64,000 bases of DNA from Sagittula marina. Lineage in GTDB: Bacteria; Pseudomonadota; Alphaproteobacteria; Rhodobacterales; Rhodobacteraceae. Position 1 is the stretch's first letter. Each line of letters opens with the position of its first letter. This document shows positions 36,467-44,608 of the stretch, piece by piece. Below the pieces are notes generated by a model. It had not been told where the DNA came from. It made no database searches and worked only from the letters and a program-made list of their open reading frames with translations. The translations under genes were made by a program, and so were the position numbers. Location: positions 124,001 through 188,000 of the forward strand of contig NZ_JACIEJ010000006.1 in the NCBI RefSeq assembly GCF_014196795.1. Direction: 5' to 3'.

Positions 36467-37884
36467 GTAAAAGCATGTATAGGGATGAAGACTGGCAGCG
36501 TCAGAATGGCGAAGTTGCGGAAGTCGATGCTTGGCGACCGCCTATTGTCAGAGACTACGGTAGAATTATTCACAGTGCCAGCTTCAGGCGGCTCCAAGGC
36601 AAAACACAAGTTTTTCCTGGGCACGAGTCTGACTTTTTTAGAAACCGTTTGACTCACTCACTAGAGGTCGCGCAAATCGCAGAAGGTATCGCCGACCGTT
36701 TGAATCATGTGTACAAGAAAGAGCTAGAGGGGCAAGAGATCAACAGTAGGCTGTGTGCGGCCGCGGCTCTTGTGCATGATATTGGGCACCCACCGTTTGG
36801 GCACAACGGCGAGCGGGCACTCGATAGAAAGATGAAAGAATATGGCGGATTTGAGGGAAACGCACAGACGTTACGAATTTTAAGCCGACTTGAAAAGAAG
36901 GAGACTTATCAAGAGCCTCTAGATGGCGACGAGCGCGCGGGGATGAATTTATGCTTCCGCACACTTGCGGCCGTCCTGAAATACGATTCAGAAATTGAGT
37001 TTGAACGGCCTGAAGCCAAAAAACCAAAAAAAGGCTACTACGCATCTGAAGCTAAAATCGTCGAAAAGATAAAGCTGAAAGTTTTGGGTGGAAAGCCGCT
37101 GCCACCCGACGTGAAATTCAAAACTATCGAATGCGCCATCATGGATATCGCAGACGATATTGCCTATTCTGTTTACGATCTTGAAGATAGCCTCAAGGCT
37201 GGTTTTCTCACGCCCGCGTCTATTTTGGCGACTGATGACGAGTTGCTCAAGAAAGTCGCCGCGACCGTATCAAAGCAGCTTGCGGGAGAGTATGATGGGG
37301 ATATTTCTCTTCAGAAAGTCCAAGCCACTTTGGTTCGCATTTTCGGCGATATCTTTGCTGCGAGAGAGAGCAATGCCTCACGTACGGCGGATGACGAACG
37401 GCAGGATGACATCTCCAATTTCATCTATGCTATGAGGGCATCCCGAGATTTGCACATGGACGCAGGGAGAAGGATGAAGCTTTCTTCTGAGCTAGTTCAT
37501 GAGTTTATGAACGGGGTTGAGTTGGAGGTGAATGAAGAAATCTTACCTCTCTCTAAGGTGAAACTAGTAGAGAAGACTCGTATCACTGTAGAAATCCTTA
37601 AGCAGTACACCTATCTCTCGACGATTTACTCAAACCGCGTAAAACTCGGCGAGTATCGCGGAACCGAATTGGTTACAGACATCTTCGAGGCTCTTGAGAG
37701 GGAAAACGGACAATTGCTCATGCCAGATGACGTGCGCAAGCAAGTCCAAGACGCCGAAGGCGACAAGGCGCTGAAGGCTCGCCATATTTGCGACTTTGTC
37801 GCAGGCATGACGGATCGATATGCTATAGAATTTTGGGCAAGGCTTAGGTCCGACGCAGCCGAAAGCATGTTCAAGCCTATCTAG
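36463..37884 (+). CDS. dGTPase-like HD-domain triphosphohydrolase
   Basis: Cleaves dGTP or other dNTPs to nucleoside and triphosphate; such enzymes can starve phages of dNTPs. The 473-residue protein has RRLQGKTQVFPGHESDFFRNRLTHS-type sequence at residues 40-65, the metal ligands His near 64 (THSLEVAQIA), His104-Asp105 in VHDIGHPPFGHNGE and Asp near 229 in IADDIAYSVYDLEDS. The GC content is lower than in the flanking core genes, a sign of transfer. It overlaps the 53-aa gene by four bases. Its stop TAG lies inside the CTAG where an IS5-type element inserted. Confidence 0.88.
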   Translation: MSKSMYRDEDWQRQNGEVAEVDAWRPPIVRDYGRIIHSASFRRLQGKTQVFPGHESDFFRNRLTHSLEVAQIAEGIADRLNHVYKKELEGQEINSRLCAAAALVHDIGHPPFGHNGERALDRKMKEYGGFEGNAQTLRILSRLEKKETYQEPLDGDERAGMNLCFRTLAAVLKYDSEIEFERPEAKKPKKGYYASEAKIVEKIKLKVLGGKPLPPDVKFKTIECAIMDIADDIAYSVYDLEDSLKAGFLTPASILATDDELLKKVAATVSKQLAGEYDGDISLQKVQATLVRIFGDIFAARESNASRTADDERQDDISNFIYAMRASRDLHMDAGRRMKLSSELVHEFMNGVELEVNEEILPLSKVKLVEKTRITVEILKQYTYLSTIYSNRVKLGEYRGTELVTDIFEALERENGQLLMPDDVRKQVQDAEGDKALKARHICDFVAGMTDRYAIEFWARLRSDAAESMFKPI

Positions 37885-38759
37885 GGTCAGGACCCATTGA
37901 TTTGGTTGGGCGAGCGTGATTCACCGTTCGGAAACGAGCGGTGAACATGCCTGATCTTTTCTGGTTGAGCGATGCGCAGATGGCGCGTCTGGAGCCTTAC
38001 CTTCCCAAGTCGCACGGCAAGCCTAGAGTTGATGACTGGCGTGTCCTGACCGGGATTATCTTCATCAATCGCAATGGCTTGCGGTGGCGAGATGCGCCGA
38101 GGGAACGCGGCCCGCACAAGACGCTCTACAACCGCTGGAAGCCTTGGAGGTGAGTGGCCAAACGCCATTGGTTCGAGAGAGGCCACGAGCGGGGGGGCTT
38201 CGCCCGGATCATGGCGGGGTTGGCGGTCGAGCACGGTGAGGAGACGACCGTGATGATCGACGCAACTCATCTGAAGGCCCATCGTACGGCGTCCAGCCTG
38301 GGCGTCGAAAAGGGGGCGTGGGCGTCTGATTGGCCGAACCAAAGGCGGCATGAATGCGAAGCCGCACGCGGTCTGCGACAGCCAGGGCCGGCCCATGGAC
38401 CTATTCCTGACCGCCGGACCCATCAGAGATTACATCGGGGCGCGTGCCCTGGTCAGCGGGTTGCCCACGGTGAAGTGACTGCTCGGAGATCGTGGAAATG
38501 ATGCCGATTGGTTCAGAGAAGCCTTGCAGGACAAGAAGATACGTCCTTGCATCTCGGGCCGGAAAAAACGGACAACGCCCGTCTGGTACGGCAAGCGCAG
38601 ATACAAACGTCGCAACCGGATCGATATCAGTTTCGGCAGGCTCAAGGACGGAAGGAGGGTTGCGACCCGTTATGACCGCTGCCCACAAACCTTCTTCTCA
38701 GCAATCGCACCCGCGGCGACCGTAATCTTTTGGCTTTGAGAGAGAACGAGTCCTGCCCC
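37884..38759 (+). mobile_element. Degenerate IS5-family insertion sequence
   Basis: An element of about 876 bp. Its ends, GGGTCAGGACCCATT on the left and GGGGCAGGACTCGTT on the right (inverted), match at 12 of 15 positions and are flanked by TA within CTAG at both sides (37881-37884 and 38759-38762), the usual target of the IS427/IS1031 type. It holds one decayed transposase gene. Confidence 0.75.
37947..38739 (+). pseudogene. IS5-family transposase remnant
   Basis: Fragments cover a whole IS5-type transposase. The first reads MPDLFWLSDAQMARLEPYLP to LYNRWKPWR and ends at an in-frame TGA at 38151. The same frame continues with FARIMAGLAVEH and the first catalytic Asp in MIDATHLKAHRTASS, then a frameshift occurs near 38310. 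A further segment reads LFLTAGP and LLGDRGNDADWFREALQDK, with another stop near 38476. The end is RRYKRRNRIDISFGRLKD, where the catalytic Glu is replaced by Asp. The gene cannot give an active enzyme. Confidence 0.85.
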
Positions 38760-38987
38760 TAGGGTGCCTCAGTTCACTGGCGCGCTCAGCCCATTCCTGC
38801 CGTTCACCAGACAGGTCATCGCTGCGGCGCGGCTCTCTCACAGCGGATCTTGGTGATAAGCGCCGGACCTGGCGGCTCCGAAACCACATTGATGCTTCGC
38901 GCTGCCGACCTATGGCAAGCCAGTCGTAGACAATAGGACGTGGTGGGATAAGCTTAAACAAAATTGTCGATTAAGGGGTAAGTACCT

Positions 38988-40220
38988 TTGGCCAAAAGTT
39001 TACTGAGTGTCACGCTGAAGGCTATGAAGGCCGCGGAAAAAGATCGTGTTCGTCGCGCAAAAGCTGCGGAACGTCGTGACCTCGCCGAGCGGAGAGAGGC
39101 AGCACGTCAGGCGAAGGCTTATGAAGCCAAGGTCCGGAAAGCAGAGGTCACGGATGAGCGGGATCGAAAAGCTCACGAGAAGGCGGTTAAAGCCGCACAT
39201 GCCGTGGCCCAGCAATCCGAGGTCGAACGAATGAATTCCGAAGTTGATGCGGTCTTTGATGATCTGGAAGGTCTACTGGCCGCCACGATCGACGTCGATG
39301 ACCATATAGACCTTGACACTCTTCGAAAGCCGTTTGATGCGACACCATTCGACATGCCTGATTTGGAGATTCCCTTAGTCGCTCCGAAACGACCAAAGGT
39401 CCCATCCGAACCAACATACGTAGAGCCAGCGAAGCCCAAAGGCTTCTTCGGTAAGAGGCGGAAGCTTGAGGAAGCGCGTGCCATGGCGCGGCAAACTCAC
39501 GAGACGCGAAAAGCGGAGTGGGCCAGTGGGGTTTTGGCCTTAGAAGAAAAGTACGCAATCGAATTGGCCGCCTATGAGCAGGCAGAGGCCGAAAGGGTTG
39601 ATACCCTGGCAGCAGAGAAAGATCGGTTCCGGCGGGAACTGGACGATTACAACCAGTCCATCGACCAATTCATTACGAACCTTTCCTATGGAGACGCTGA
39701 GGCGGTTCAGGAGTACATCTCGCTCGTCGTCGAGAATTCCACCTATCCCGATCACTTTGAAGTCACCCATGAATTCTCGTTCGCACCTGAGACAGCCGAG
39801 CTTCGGATGAGTGTGACGGTCCCAACCCCAGACAGCTTTCCGGCGGTAAAAGGGTACAAATACGTAAAGACGTCCGATGAGATACGCGAGGTCCCATTGT
39901 CCCAGACGGAGATCAAGAAACGGTATGCCAGCGTTCTGCATCAGGTCGCGATCAGGTCGCTCCACGAGGTGTTCGAGGCGGACAGGCGCGGGCTGATCCG
40001 AACGATCTCGCTCGAGGTCGGCACGAAGGCACAGCACCCTGCCACGGGACGGCTCGATTTCCTTCCCTTTGTAGGTGTCAGCGCTGAGCGTGACAGTTTC
40101 ATGGAGTTCGATCTCTCCGGCCTTGTCCCGCTGGCAACGTTGAAGCATCTCGGCGCCGCGATCTCCAAGGACCCCGTCGCCCTGGTCGCCGTCGATGTGA
40201 AAGGAGTGCGCAAATCGTGA
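38988..40220 (+). CDS. Long-helix protein, first gene of the DUF4041 pair
   Basis: A 410-residue protein I cannot assign. Residues 1-85 are a highly charged helix (many Arg, Lys, Glu, Ala), 120-165 are Pro-rich with VAPKRPKVPSEPTYVEPAKP, 150-230 are again helical, and from about 240 a folded, mixed domain follows, with PDHFEVTHEFSFAPETAELR, VTVPTPDSFPAVKGYKYVK and RTISLEVGTKAQHPATG. The start is TTG with AAGGGG upstream. Its stop overlaps the next start (GTGA), so it works with the DUF4041/T5orf172 protein. Confidence 0.65.
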   Translation: MAKSLLSVTLKAMKAAEKDRVRRAKAAERRDLAERREAARQAKAYEAKVRKAEVTDERDRKAHEKAVKAAHAVAQQSEVERMNSEVDAVFDDLEGLLAATIDVDDHIDLDTLRKPFDATPFDMPDLEIPLVAPKRPKVPSEPTYVEPAKPKGFFGKRRKLEEARAMARQTHETRKAEWASGVLALEEKYAIELAAYEQAEAERVDTLAAEKDRFRRELDDYNQSIDQFITNLSYGDAEAVQEYISLVVENSTYPDHFEVTHEFSFAPETAELRMSVTVPTPDSFPAVKGYKYVKTSDEIREVPLSQTEIKKRYASVLHQVAIRSLHEVFEADRRGLIRTISLEVGTKAQHPATGRLDFLPFVGVSAERDSFMEFDLSGLVPLATLKHLGAAISKDPVALVAVDVKGVRKS

Positions 40221-41539
40221 CGAAAGGACCGACGTTTAATCCGCCGCCTGGGTGGCCCAAGCCACCTAAGGGGTGGACGCCACCAAAGGACTGGAAACCC
40301 GACCCGAGTTGGCCCGCCATGCCTGAGGGATGGGAGCTCTGGGTATTGGACGCCGGCGACACGCCTCAGGCAGAGCCAGCGATCGAGTTGGATAGTGATC
40401 CGACTGACTCGGAAATGCCGCCTAACGAGCTTTTCGCGTTGAAGGCCGAAGTGGCGATGCTGCGGGCGCAACTGGCCGACAGTTCGACTGCTGCATCGGA
40501 AACCATCTCCCTCGACGACCAGAAGATCCTGCAGGACATCGGGATTTACCGATACCATCATCCCCTCGAGAATGCCGCAGGATACAGAGCCGAACTTGAG
40601 CGGATCGAGGTTGAGATCGCCAAGATCGTGCGGGAGCAAAAGGCCATCGAGCTCTCGTCGACATTCACGTTCGAGAACTCCTTGGCGGCAGGCCGAAAGC
40701 TATCGAACGACCTGGGAAAGCTGATGCTCCGCGCCTACAACGCTGAATGCGATAACTGCATCCGTTCACTTCGCAACGGAAATCCGGGCGTGGCCAAGAA
40801 GCGGCTCGAAGCGTCACGAAAGGCGATAGCGAAGCTGGGCAAAATCATGGAGATGCAAATCAGCGCGGGGTACCATGACCTTCGGGTCCGAGAGATCGAG
40901 CTTACGGCCGACTGGCTAATGAAGAAGCAGGAAGAAAAGGAAGCGGAGAAGGAGAACCGGGCGAGAATTCGTGAGGAGAAACGGATCGAGAAGGAGTTCG
41001 CCGAAGAGCGCGAGCGGCTTGCTAAGGAGAAGAGCCACCTCGAGAATGCCATTGAGGCCCTGCGGGAGAAGGGAGAGAGAAACGCTCACTTGGAGGAGAA
41101 CCTTTTGGCGTTGGAGGACGCCATAAAGCAGAACGAATACCGGCTGGCAAATATTAGGTCCGGATATGTTTACGTCATTTCCAATCAGGGTGCGTTTGGC
41201 GCGAACGTCGTCAAGATTGGATTGACGAGGCGGCTTGAGCCAAACGACCGGATAACGGAGCTTGGCGGCGCGTCCGTTCCCTTTCGGTTCGATGTTCATG
41301 CCCTTTTCTTTTCTGAAGACGCCGTGTCGTTGGAGAATGAGCTCCACACCCATTTTCGGGACAGTGCTCTGAATGCGGTGAACGCCCGCAAGGAGTTCTT
41401 CTTTGCGACACCTGCCGAGGTTCGCGACGTCCTTATGGACAAGGTCGGAAGCCTTCTAGAGTTCTCGGAGGTAGGTGAATCTCTTGAGTACCATCAGTCT
41501 AGAAAATACTGGCCGGACCGACCGGCGGAACTAAACTAG
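40217..41539 (+). CDS. DUF4041/T5orf172 protein with N-terminal Trp/Pro repeat
   Basis: A 440-residue protein. Residues 1-45 repeat the pattern GWxxPxxW (GWPKPPKGWTPPKDWKPD, then SWPAMPEGWELW). About 60-300 is the DUF4041 helical region, with YRYHHPLENAAGYRAEL and long coiled coils. Residues 315-400 are a T5orf172 (GIY-YIG-like) domain with GYVYVISNQG, VVKIGLTRRLEPNDRI and LENELHTHF, including the Arg and Glu expected of such nucleases. These proteins occur in phages and defence islands; nuclease activity is inferred. It overlaps the upstream gene and is followed by a hairpin at 41554-41576. Confidence 0.75.
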   Translation: MTKGPTFNPPPGWPKPPKGWTPPKDWKPDPSWPAMPEGWELWVLDAGDTPQAEPAIELDSDPTDSEMPPNELFALKAEVAMLRAQLADSSTAASETISLDDQKILQDIGIYRYHHPLENAAGYRAELERIEVEIAKIVREQKAIELSSTFTFENSLAAGRKLSNDLGKLMLRAYNAECDNCIRSLRNGNPGVAKKRLEASRKAIAKLGKIMEMQISAGYHDLRVREIELTADWLMKKQEEKEAEKENRARIREEKRIEKEFAEERERLAKEKSHLENAIEALREKGERNAHLEENLLALEDAIKQNEYRLANIRSGYVYVISNQGAFGANVVKIGLTRRLEPNDRITELGGASVPFRFDVHALFFSEDAVSLENELHTHFRDSALNAVNARKEFFFATPAEVRDVLMDKVGSLLEFSEVGESLEYHQSRKYWPDRPAELN

Positions 41540-41553
41540 GGCATGGCTCCTCC

Positions 41554-41576
41554 GGGCCGACGGTCATCGTCGGCCC
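41554..41576 (+). terminator. Hairpin after the DUF4041 gene
   Basis: GGGCCGACG (41554-41562) pairs perfectly with CGTCGGCCC (41568-41576) around GTCAT. No T-run follows at once, so termination may be partial. Confidence 0.5.
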
Positions 41577-41943
41577 GCAGTCAAATCTTCTGGCCGCTCG
41601 CGCCCTTTCCGATCATCTACATGTACGTAAACTCGGAAAATTTACACCTTCGAATGCCTGATTTCGCACACGGAGTATCTCAAGTGCCAAAGGCGGAGAG
41701 TGCCCAAGTTCCGCCCCTTCGTCCCGGCTCCTGCCGCCAAGCAGCGCCTGCCTCTAGTGCCCGCTTAGGGCTGCCTGCGGACAGGTGTCACGTTACCAAG
41801 ACGCCACGATAGATGACGGCCTGTACCTGGGTCAGAAATGCTTGGCGTTTGGGTCGGGATTGCTTGGCAGAGTATGAGTGGGCGACCAAGATTTTAAGGC
41901 GATCCCCGGCGCCGAGAGTCGCTTTAGCAAGACATTCGACATC
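41577..41943. other. Gene-free right flank of the island
   Basis: About 370 bp without a supported gene; the open frames here are short and resemble nothing known. The right border of the island must lie here or at the following terminator. I found neither a copy of the tRNA-Arg end nor a clear match to the palindrome at 23209-23252. Confidence 0.4.
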
Positions 41944-41977
41944 AAAAGACCGTGTCAGTTCGCTGACACGGTCTTTT
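41944..41977. terminator. Perfect bidirectional terminator
   Basis: AAAAGACCGTGTCAG and CTGACACGGTCTTTT form a perfect 15-bp stem around a TTCG tetraloop, with T-runs on both strands. It probably ends an older core transcript and shields the NUDIX gene from the island. Confidence 0.9.
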
Positions 41978-42047
41978 CATTTGTCGCATATATAGTTCCT
42001 GAGACGCACGCGCTGCGTTTGCCAAACTGCGGCTTCGGGAGGGGCGC

Positions 42048-42506
42048 ATGCCTGAGATCGGAGAGCAGATTGCCGCATTGCCCCTGCGCTGGGTCGATGA
42101 CGGACGGGTGCGGGTTTTGATGGTGACCTCTCGTGACACCGGCCGTTGGGTCATGCCCAAGGGCTGGGAAATGGACGGCAAGAAGCCGTGGCGCGCGGCA
42201 GAGATCGAAGCGCTCGAAGAGGCAGGGGCCGTCGGCTACATCGCCTCGGAGGCTTTGGGCACCTATCGCTATCCCAAGATCATGAAGGACGGGCGCATCG
42301 TGCCCTGTACGGTGCGTGTCTACCCAATGATCGTCCAGAAGCTCAAACCGGATTGGAAAGAGCGTAAACAGCGCGACCGGCGTTGGTTCACGCCGAAAGC
42401 CGCAGCGAAAAGGGTGGTCGAGGACGAGCTGGCCGAGATCCTGATGTCATTGCACCGTGACTCGATGCAGGCTGGTGTGCGCGACCTCATGAAGAAGGCG
42501 CCCTGA
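42048..42506 (+). CDS. NUDIX hydrolase, diphosphoinositol-polyphosphate-phosphatase type
   Basis: A 152-residue enzyme that should cleave a nucleoside- or inositol-linked diphosphate. The Nudix box starts at KGWEMDGKKPWRAAEIEALEE and ends EAGAVG. The metal-binding Glu residues (EALEE) and the Gly are kept, but the first Glu is Lys and the Arg of REUXEE is Ile. MPKGW before the box and the Arg-rich KERKQRDRRWFTPKAA segment after it are typical of the DIPP-like group. GGGAGGGGC precedes ATG. Confidence 0.87.
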   Translation: MPEIGEQIAALPLRWVDDGRVRVLMVTSRDTGRWVMPKGWEMDGKKPWRAAEIEALEEAGAVGYIASEALGTYRYPKIMKDGRIVPCTVRVYPMIVQKLKPDWKERKQRDRRWFTPKAAAKRVVEDELAEILMSLHRDSMQAGVRDLMKKAP

Positions 42507-42520
42507 GGCGCCCGCTTCGA

Positions 42521-43864
42521 TCAGTCGACTGGCAAGCCTGACGGCACCGTGTCAGGGCGGCCCATCGGGCGTTGCAGGGCGGTTTCTCCGGTCAGTGCGT
42601 GCAGGAAAGCCTCCAGCGCATCAATGTCGGCGTCGATCATCTTGACCGGTGTGATGTCGAGCGTGGAGATCTGGCGCTGCTGTTCCTCGCCGTGTGCGAC
42701 AATCGTGAAATCGTCTTTGGCCAGCCACGGCACGTCGGGCAGGCGGGCCATGCCCGGGGACCACTTGGCGCGGGTGGTGACAGGATCGCACATATGGCGA
42801 ATCATCTCGCGCAGGCTGTCATATGCGCCGTTGTGGCCCCACGGTCCCGAGAGCGCCACGTTGCGCAGGCTGGGCGTGCGGAATTTGTAGGCGTCGGCGG
42901 GGTCGCGGGTGGTTTCCATCCGTCCCATGTCGCGCGGGAGATCGTTGCCGTCGAATTTACGGCCCGGCCCGAACTGCGGCACCCCCGCAGCGTAGAAGTT
43001 CTGATCGGTGAACAGCGGCCCGGCGTGACACCCTGAACAGCCGGCATCGCCAAAGAACAGCGCGCGCCCACGTTCGGCGAGCGGCTCCAATGGTGTGCCG
43101 TCGCGGACGTAGGCGTCATACGGGCTGTCGAAACTCTGCCATTCCCTGCCTTCAAAGGCTGCGATGGCGTTGACGATATGGGTGATCGAGATGTCCTCGG
43201 CGCTGTTCACATCGGGATAGGCGATGCGAAAGGCGGCCTCGTAGCCCGGTTTGTCGCGGACACGCTGCGTGATGACCTGCCAGCCTTCGGTGAAGCTGAC
43301 GTCAAACGCTGCGGCGACCTCGTTGTCCTCGGCGTGTCCTTTCATCTCTGCCGCGGAGGTCATGGGAAACAACGCCTGCGCCGCAGCGATGGAGTTCAGG
43401 CCGAGCGGGGTCTGATCCTTGGCGGGTGTCCTGAAGCCGGACGGCTGGTCGGGGTCGGCCTGAAGGCGGCCGTCGTGAAACAACGTGTGGCGGTCTTTAT
43501 GGCCAACATTCCACAGGGCAGGGGCGTTGCGGGGAATGCGCTCGTGAATCCGGGTCGAGCCGATGGAGGCGGAGCGCCGGGCGGTCCCGAGGCCAAACCC
43601 GCCTTCGCCAATCCCCAGGCTCAGACCATCGGTGCCGTTCAGGCTGTGATGGTGACAGGTTGCGCAACTGATGTTCATGTTCCCGGACAGGATCTTATCG
43701 TAAAACAAAAGCTGTCCAAGGCGCGCCTGCGCAGGATCAAACCGGGTGAAATCATCCGGCCCCATGGTGTCGGCCTGCGCGGCAGTGGCGGATACCCCGG
43801 CAAACAGGCAGGCAAAACGGACAAGTCGCCCCAGGGCGGTCGAAATAATGTGGATCGCAGGCAT
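42521..43864 (-). CDS. Di-haem cytochrome c peroxidase/MauG-family protein
   Basis: A 447-residue periplasmic protein with a signal peptide (cut near AAQA-D) and two haem c sites: CATCH near residue 68 and CSGCH near residue 280. Other family elements are RLGQLLFYDKILSGN, RNAPALWNVG, LFHDGRL and the C-terminal FRTPSLRNVALSGPWGHNGAY. It may reduce hydrogen peroxide or act on a protein substrate like MauG; no methylamine genes are nearby. It is monocistronic, convergent with the NUDIX gene. Confidence 0.9.
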   Translation of the reverse strand: MPAIHIISTALGRLVRFACLFAGVSATAAQADTMGPDDFTRFDPAQARLGQLLFYDKILSGNMNISCATCHHHSLNGTDGLSLGIGEGGFGLGTARRSASIGSTRIHERIPRNAPALWNVGHKDRHTLFHDGRLQADPDQPSGFRTPAKDQTPLGLNSIAAAQALFPMTSAAEMKGHAEDNEVAAAFDVSFTEGWQVITQRVRDKPGYEAAFRIAYPDVNSAEDISITHIVNAIAAFEGREWQSFDSPYDAYVRDGTPLEPLAERGRALFFGDAGCSGCHAGPLFTDQNFYAAGVPQFGPGRKFDGNDLPRDMGRMETTRDPADAYKFRTPSLRNVALSGPWGHNGAYDSLREMIRHMCDPVTTRAKWSPGMARLPDVPWLAKDDFTIVAHGEEQQRQISTLDITPVKMIDADIDALEAFLHALTGETALQRPMGRPDTVPSGLPVD

Positions 43865-44077
43865 GGCAGACCTTTGACTAAGTTATGAAAGAACTACTGA
43901 CTAAAATGTGATCTGGATGTGATCTGAAGGCAAGTCTTTGATTACCGGCTGTGTCGCCAGACTTACCCACAGAAATACGCGAAATCTAACCTGTTTGCGG
44001 GAATTGTTTCCGCTTTCGGTCCGGTGCGCTTCTAATCCGCCTGGTCAAGGGATCGCATGTCGCGTTCCGGCAGAGAA

Positions 44078-44599
44078 TCAATCTGCTTCGGCAAGCCGTC
44101 CGTAGAACCCGGCATGGAACAGAAGCGGGGCGCTTGGCTGTCCTGCCGGACGGATGCCGACCCGTGTTACATGGCCTACGATAATAGTGTGGTCGCCTGC
44201 GTCATGCGCGGCTTCCTGCGTGCATTCGAAGCGCGACAGGCAGTTTTCGATCAGCGGCGTGCCATGCGCGTCGTAGGTCAGATCGCAGTGGTCAAAGGCG
44301 TCTCCCGACTTGGTGAAGCCGTTGCAAATCGCCTCCTGGTCCATGCCCATGACGTGGATGGCGAACCGCTTGGCCTGCACAAACATCGGGTGCCGGAAAG
44401 ACTGCTTTGCCGGTGACCACAGCACCAGCGGCGGGTCGAGCGACACGGAGGCGAAACTGTTCGCCGTGATTCCCAACGGGCCGTCCGGCGTCGCGCAGGT
44501 GACAACACAAACGCCGGTGGCAAACCGCCCAAGCGCATCGCGAAACGCGCGGGGGTCGGCATCGGCGGGGTTGAATATATGTGGCGTGTGGTCTGTCAT
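44078..44599 (-). CDS. Flavin reductase-like FMN-binding protein
   Basis: A 173-residue protein of the flavin reductase (HpaC/ActVB-type) family: FRDALGRFATGVCVVTCAT, GITANSFASVSLDPPLVLW, then RHPMFVQAKRFAIHVM and the His-containing GDHTIIVGHVTRV. Such enzymes provide reduced flavin to monooxygenases, but none is next to it. It lies nine bases after the aldo/keto reductase stop site region on the opposite reading order (the two minus-strand genes follow one another), suggesting co-transcription. Confidence 0.88.
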   Translation of the reverse strand: MTDHTPHIFNPADADPRAFRDALGRFATGVCVVTCATPDGPLGITANSFASVSLDPPLVLWSPAKQSFRHPMFVQAKRFAIHVMGMDQEAICNGFTKSGDAFDHCDLTYDAHGTPLIENCLSRFECTQEAAHDAGDHTIIVGHVTRVGIRPAGQPSAPLLFHAGFYGRLAEAD

Positions 44600-44608
44600 G
44601 CTGCAGAC

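Noticed and set aside
38698-38961. An 87-codon minus-strand frame over the right end of the IS element
   Set aside because: It crosses the IS boundary, has an atypical composition and no ribosome binding site, and is most likely chance.
23196-41943. CRISPR array or cas genes linked to the Tn7-like element
   Set aside because: No regularly spaced repeats and no Cas-like proteins are seen, so a CRISPR-guided transposon is not supported.
41944-41977. Right end of the transposon
   Set aside because: The perfect stem with TTCG loop and flanking A/T runs is fully explained as a bidirectional terminator, and no target duplication matching the left side is seen.
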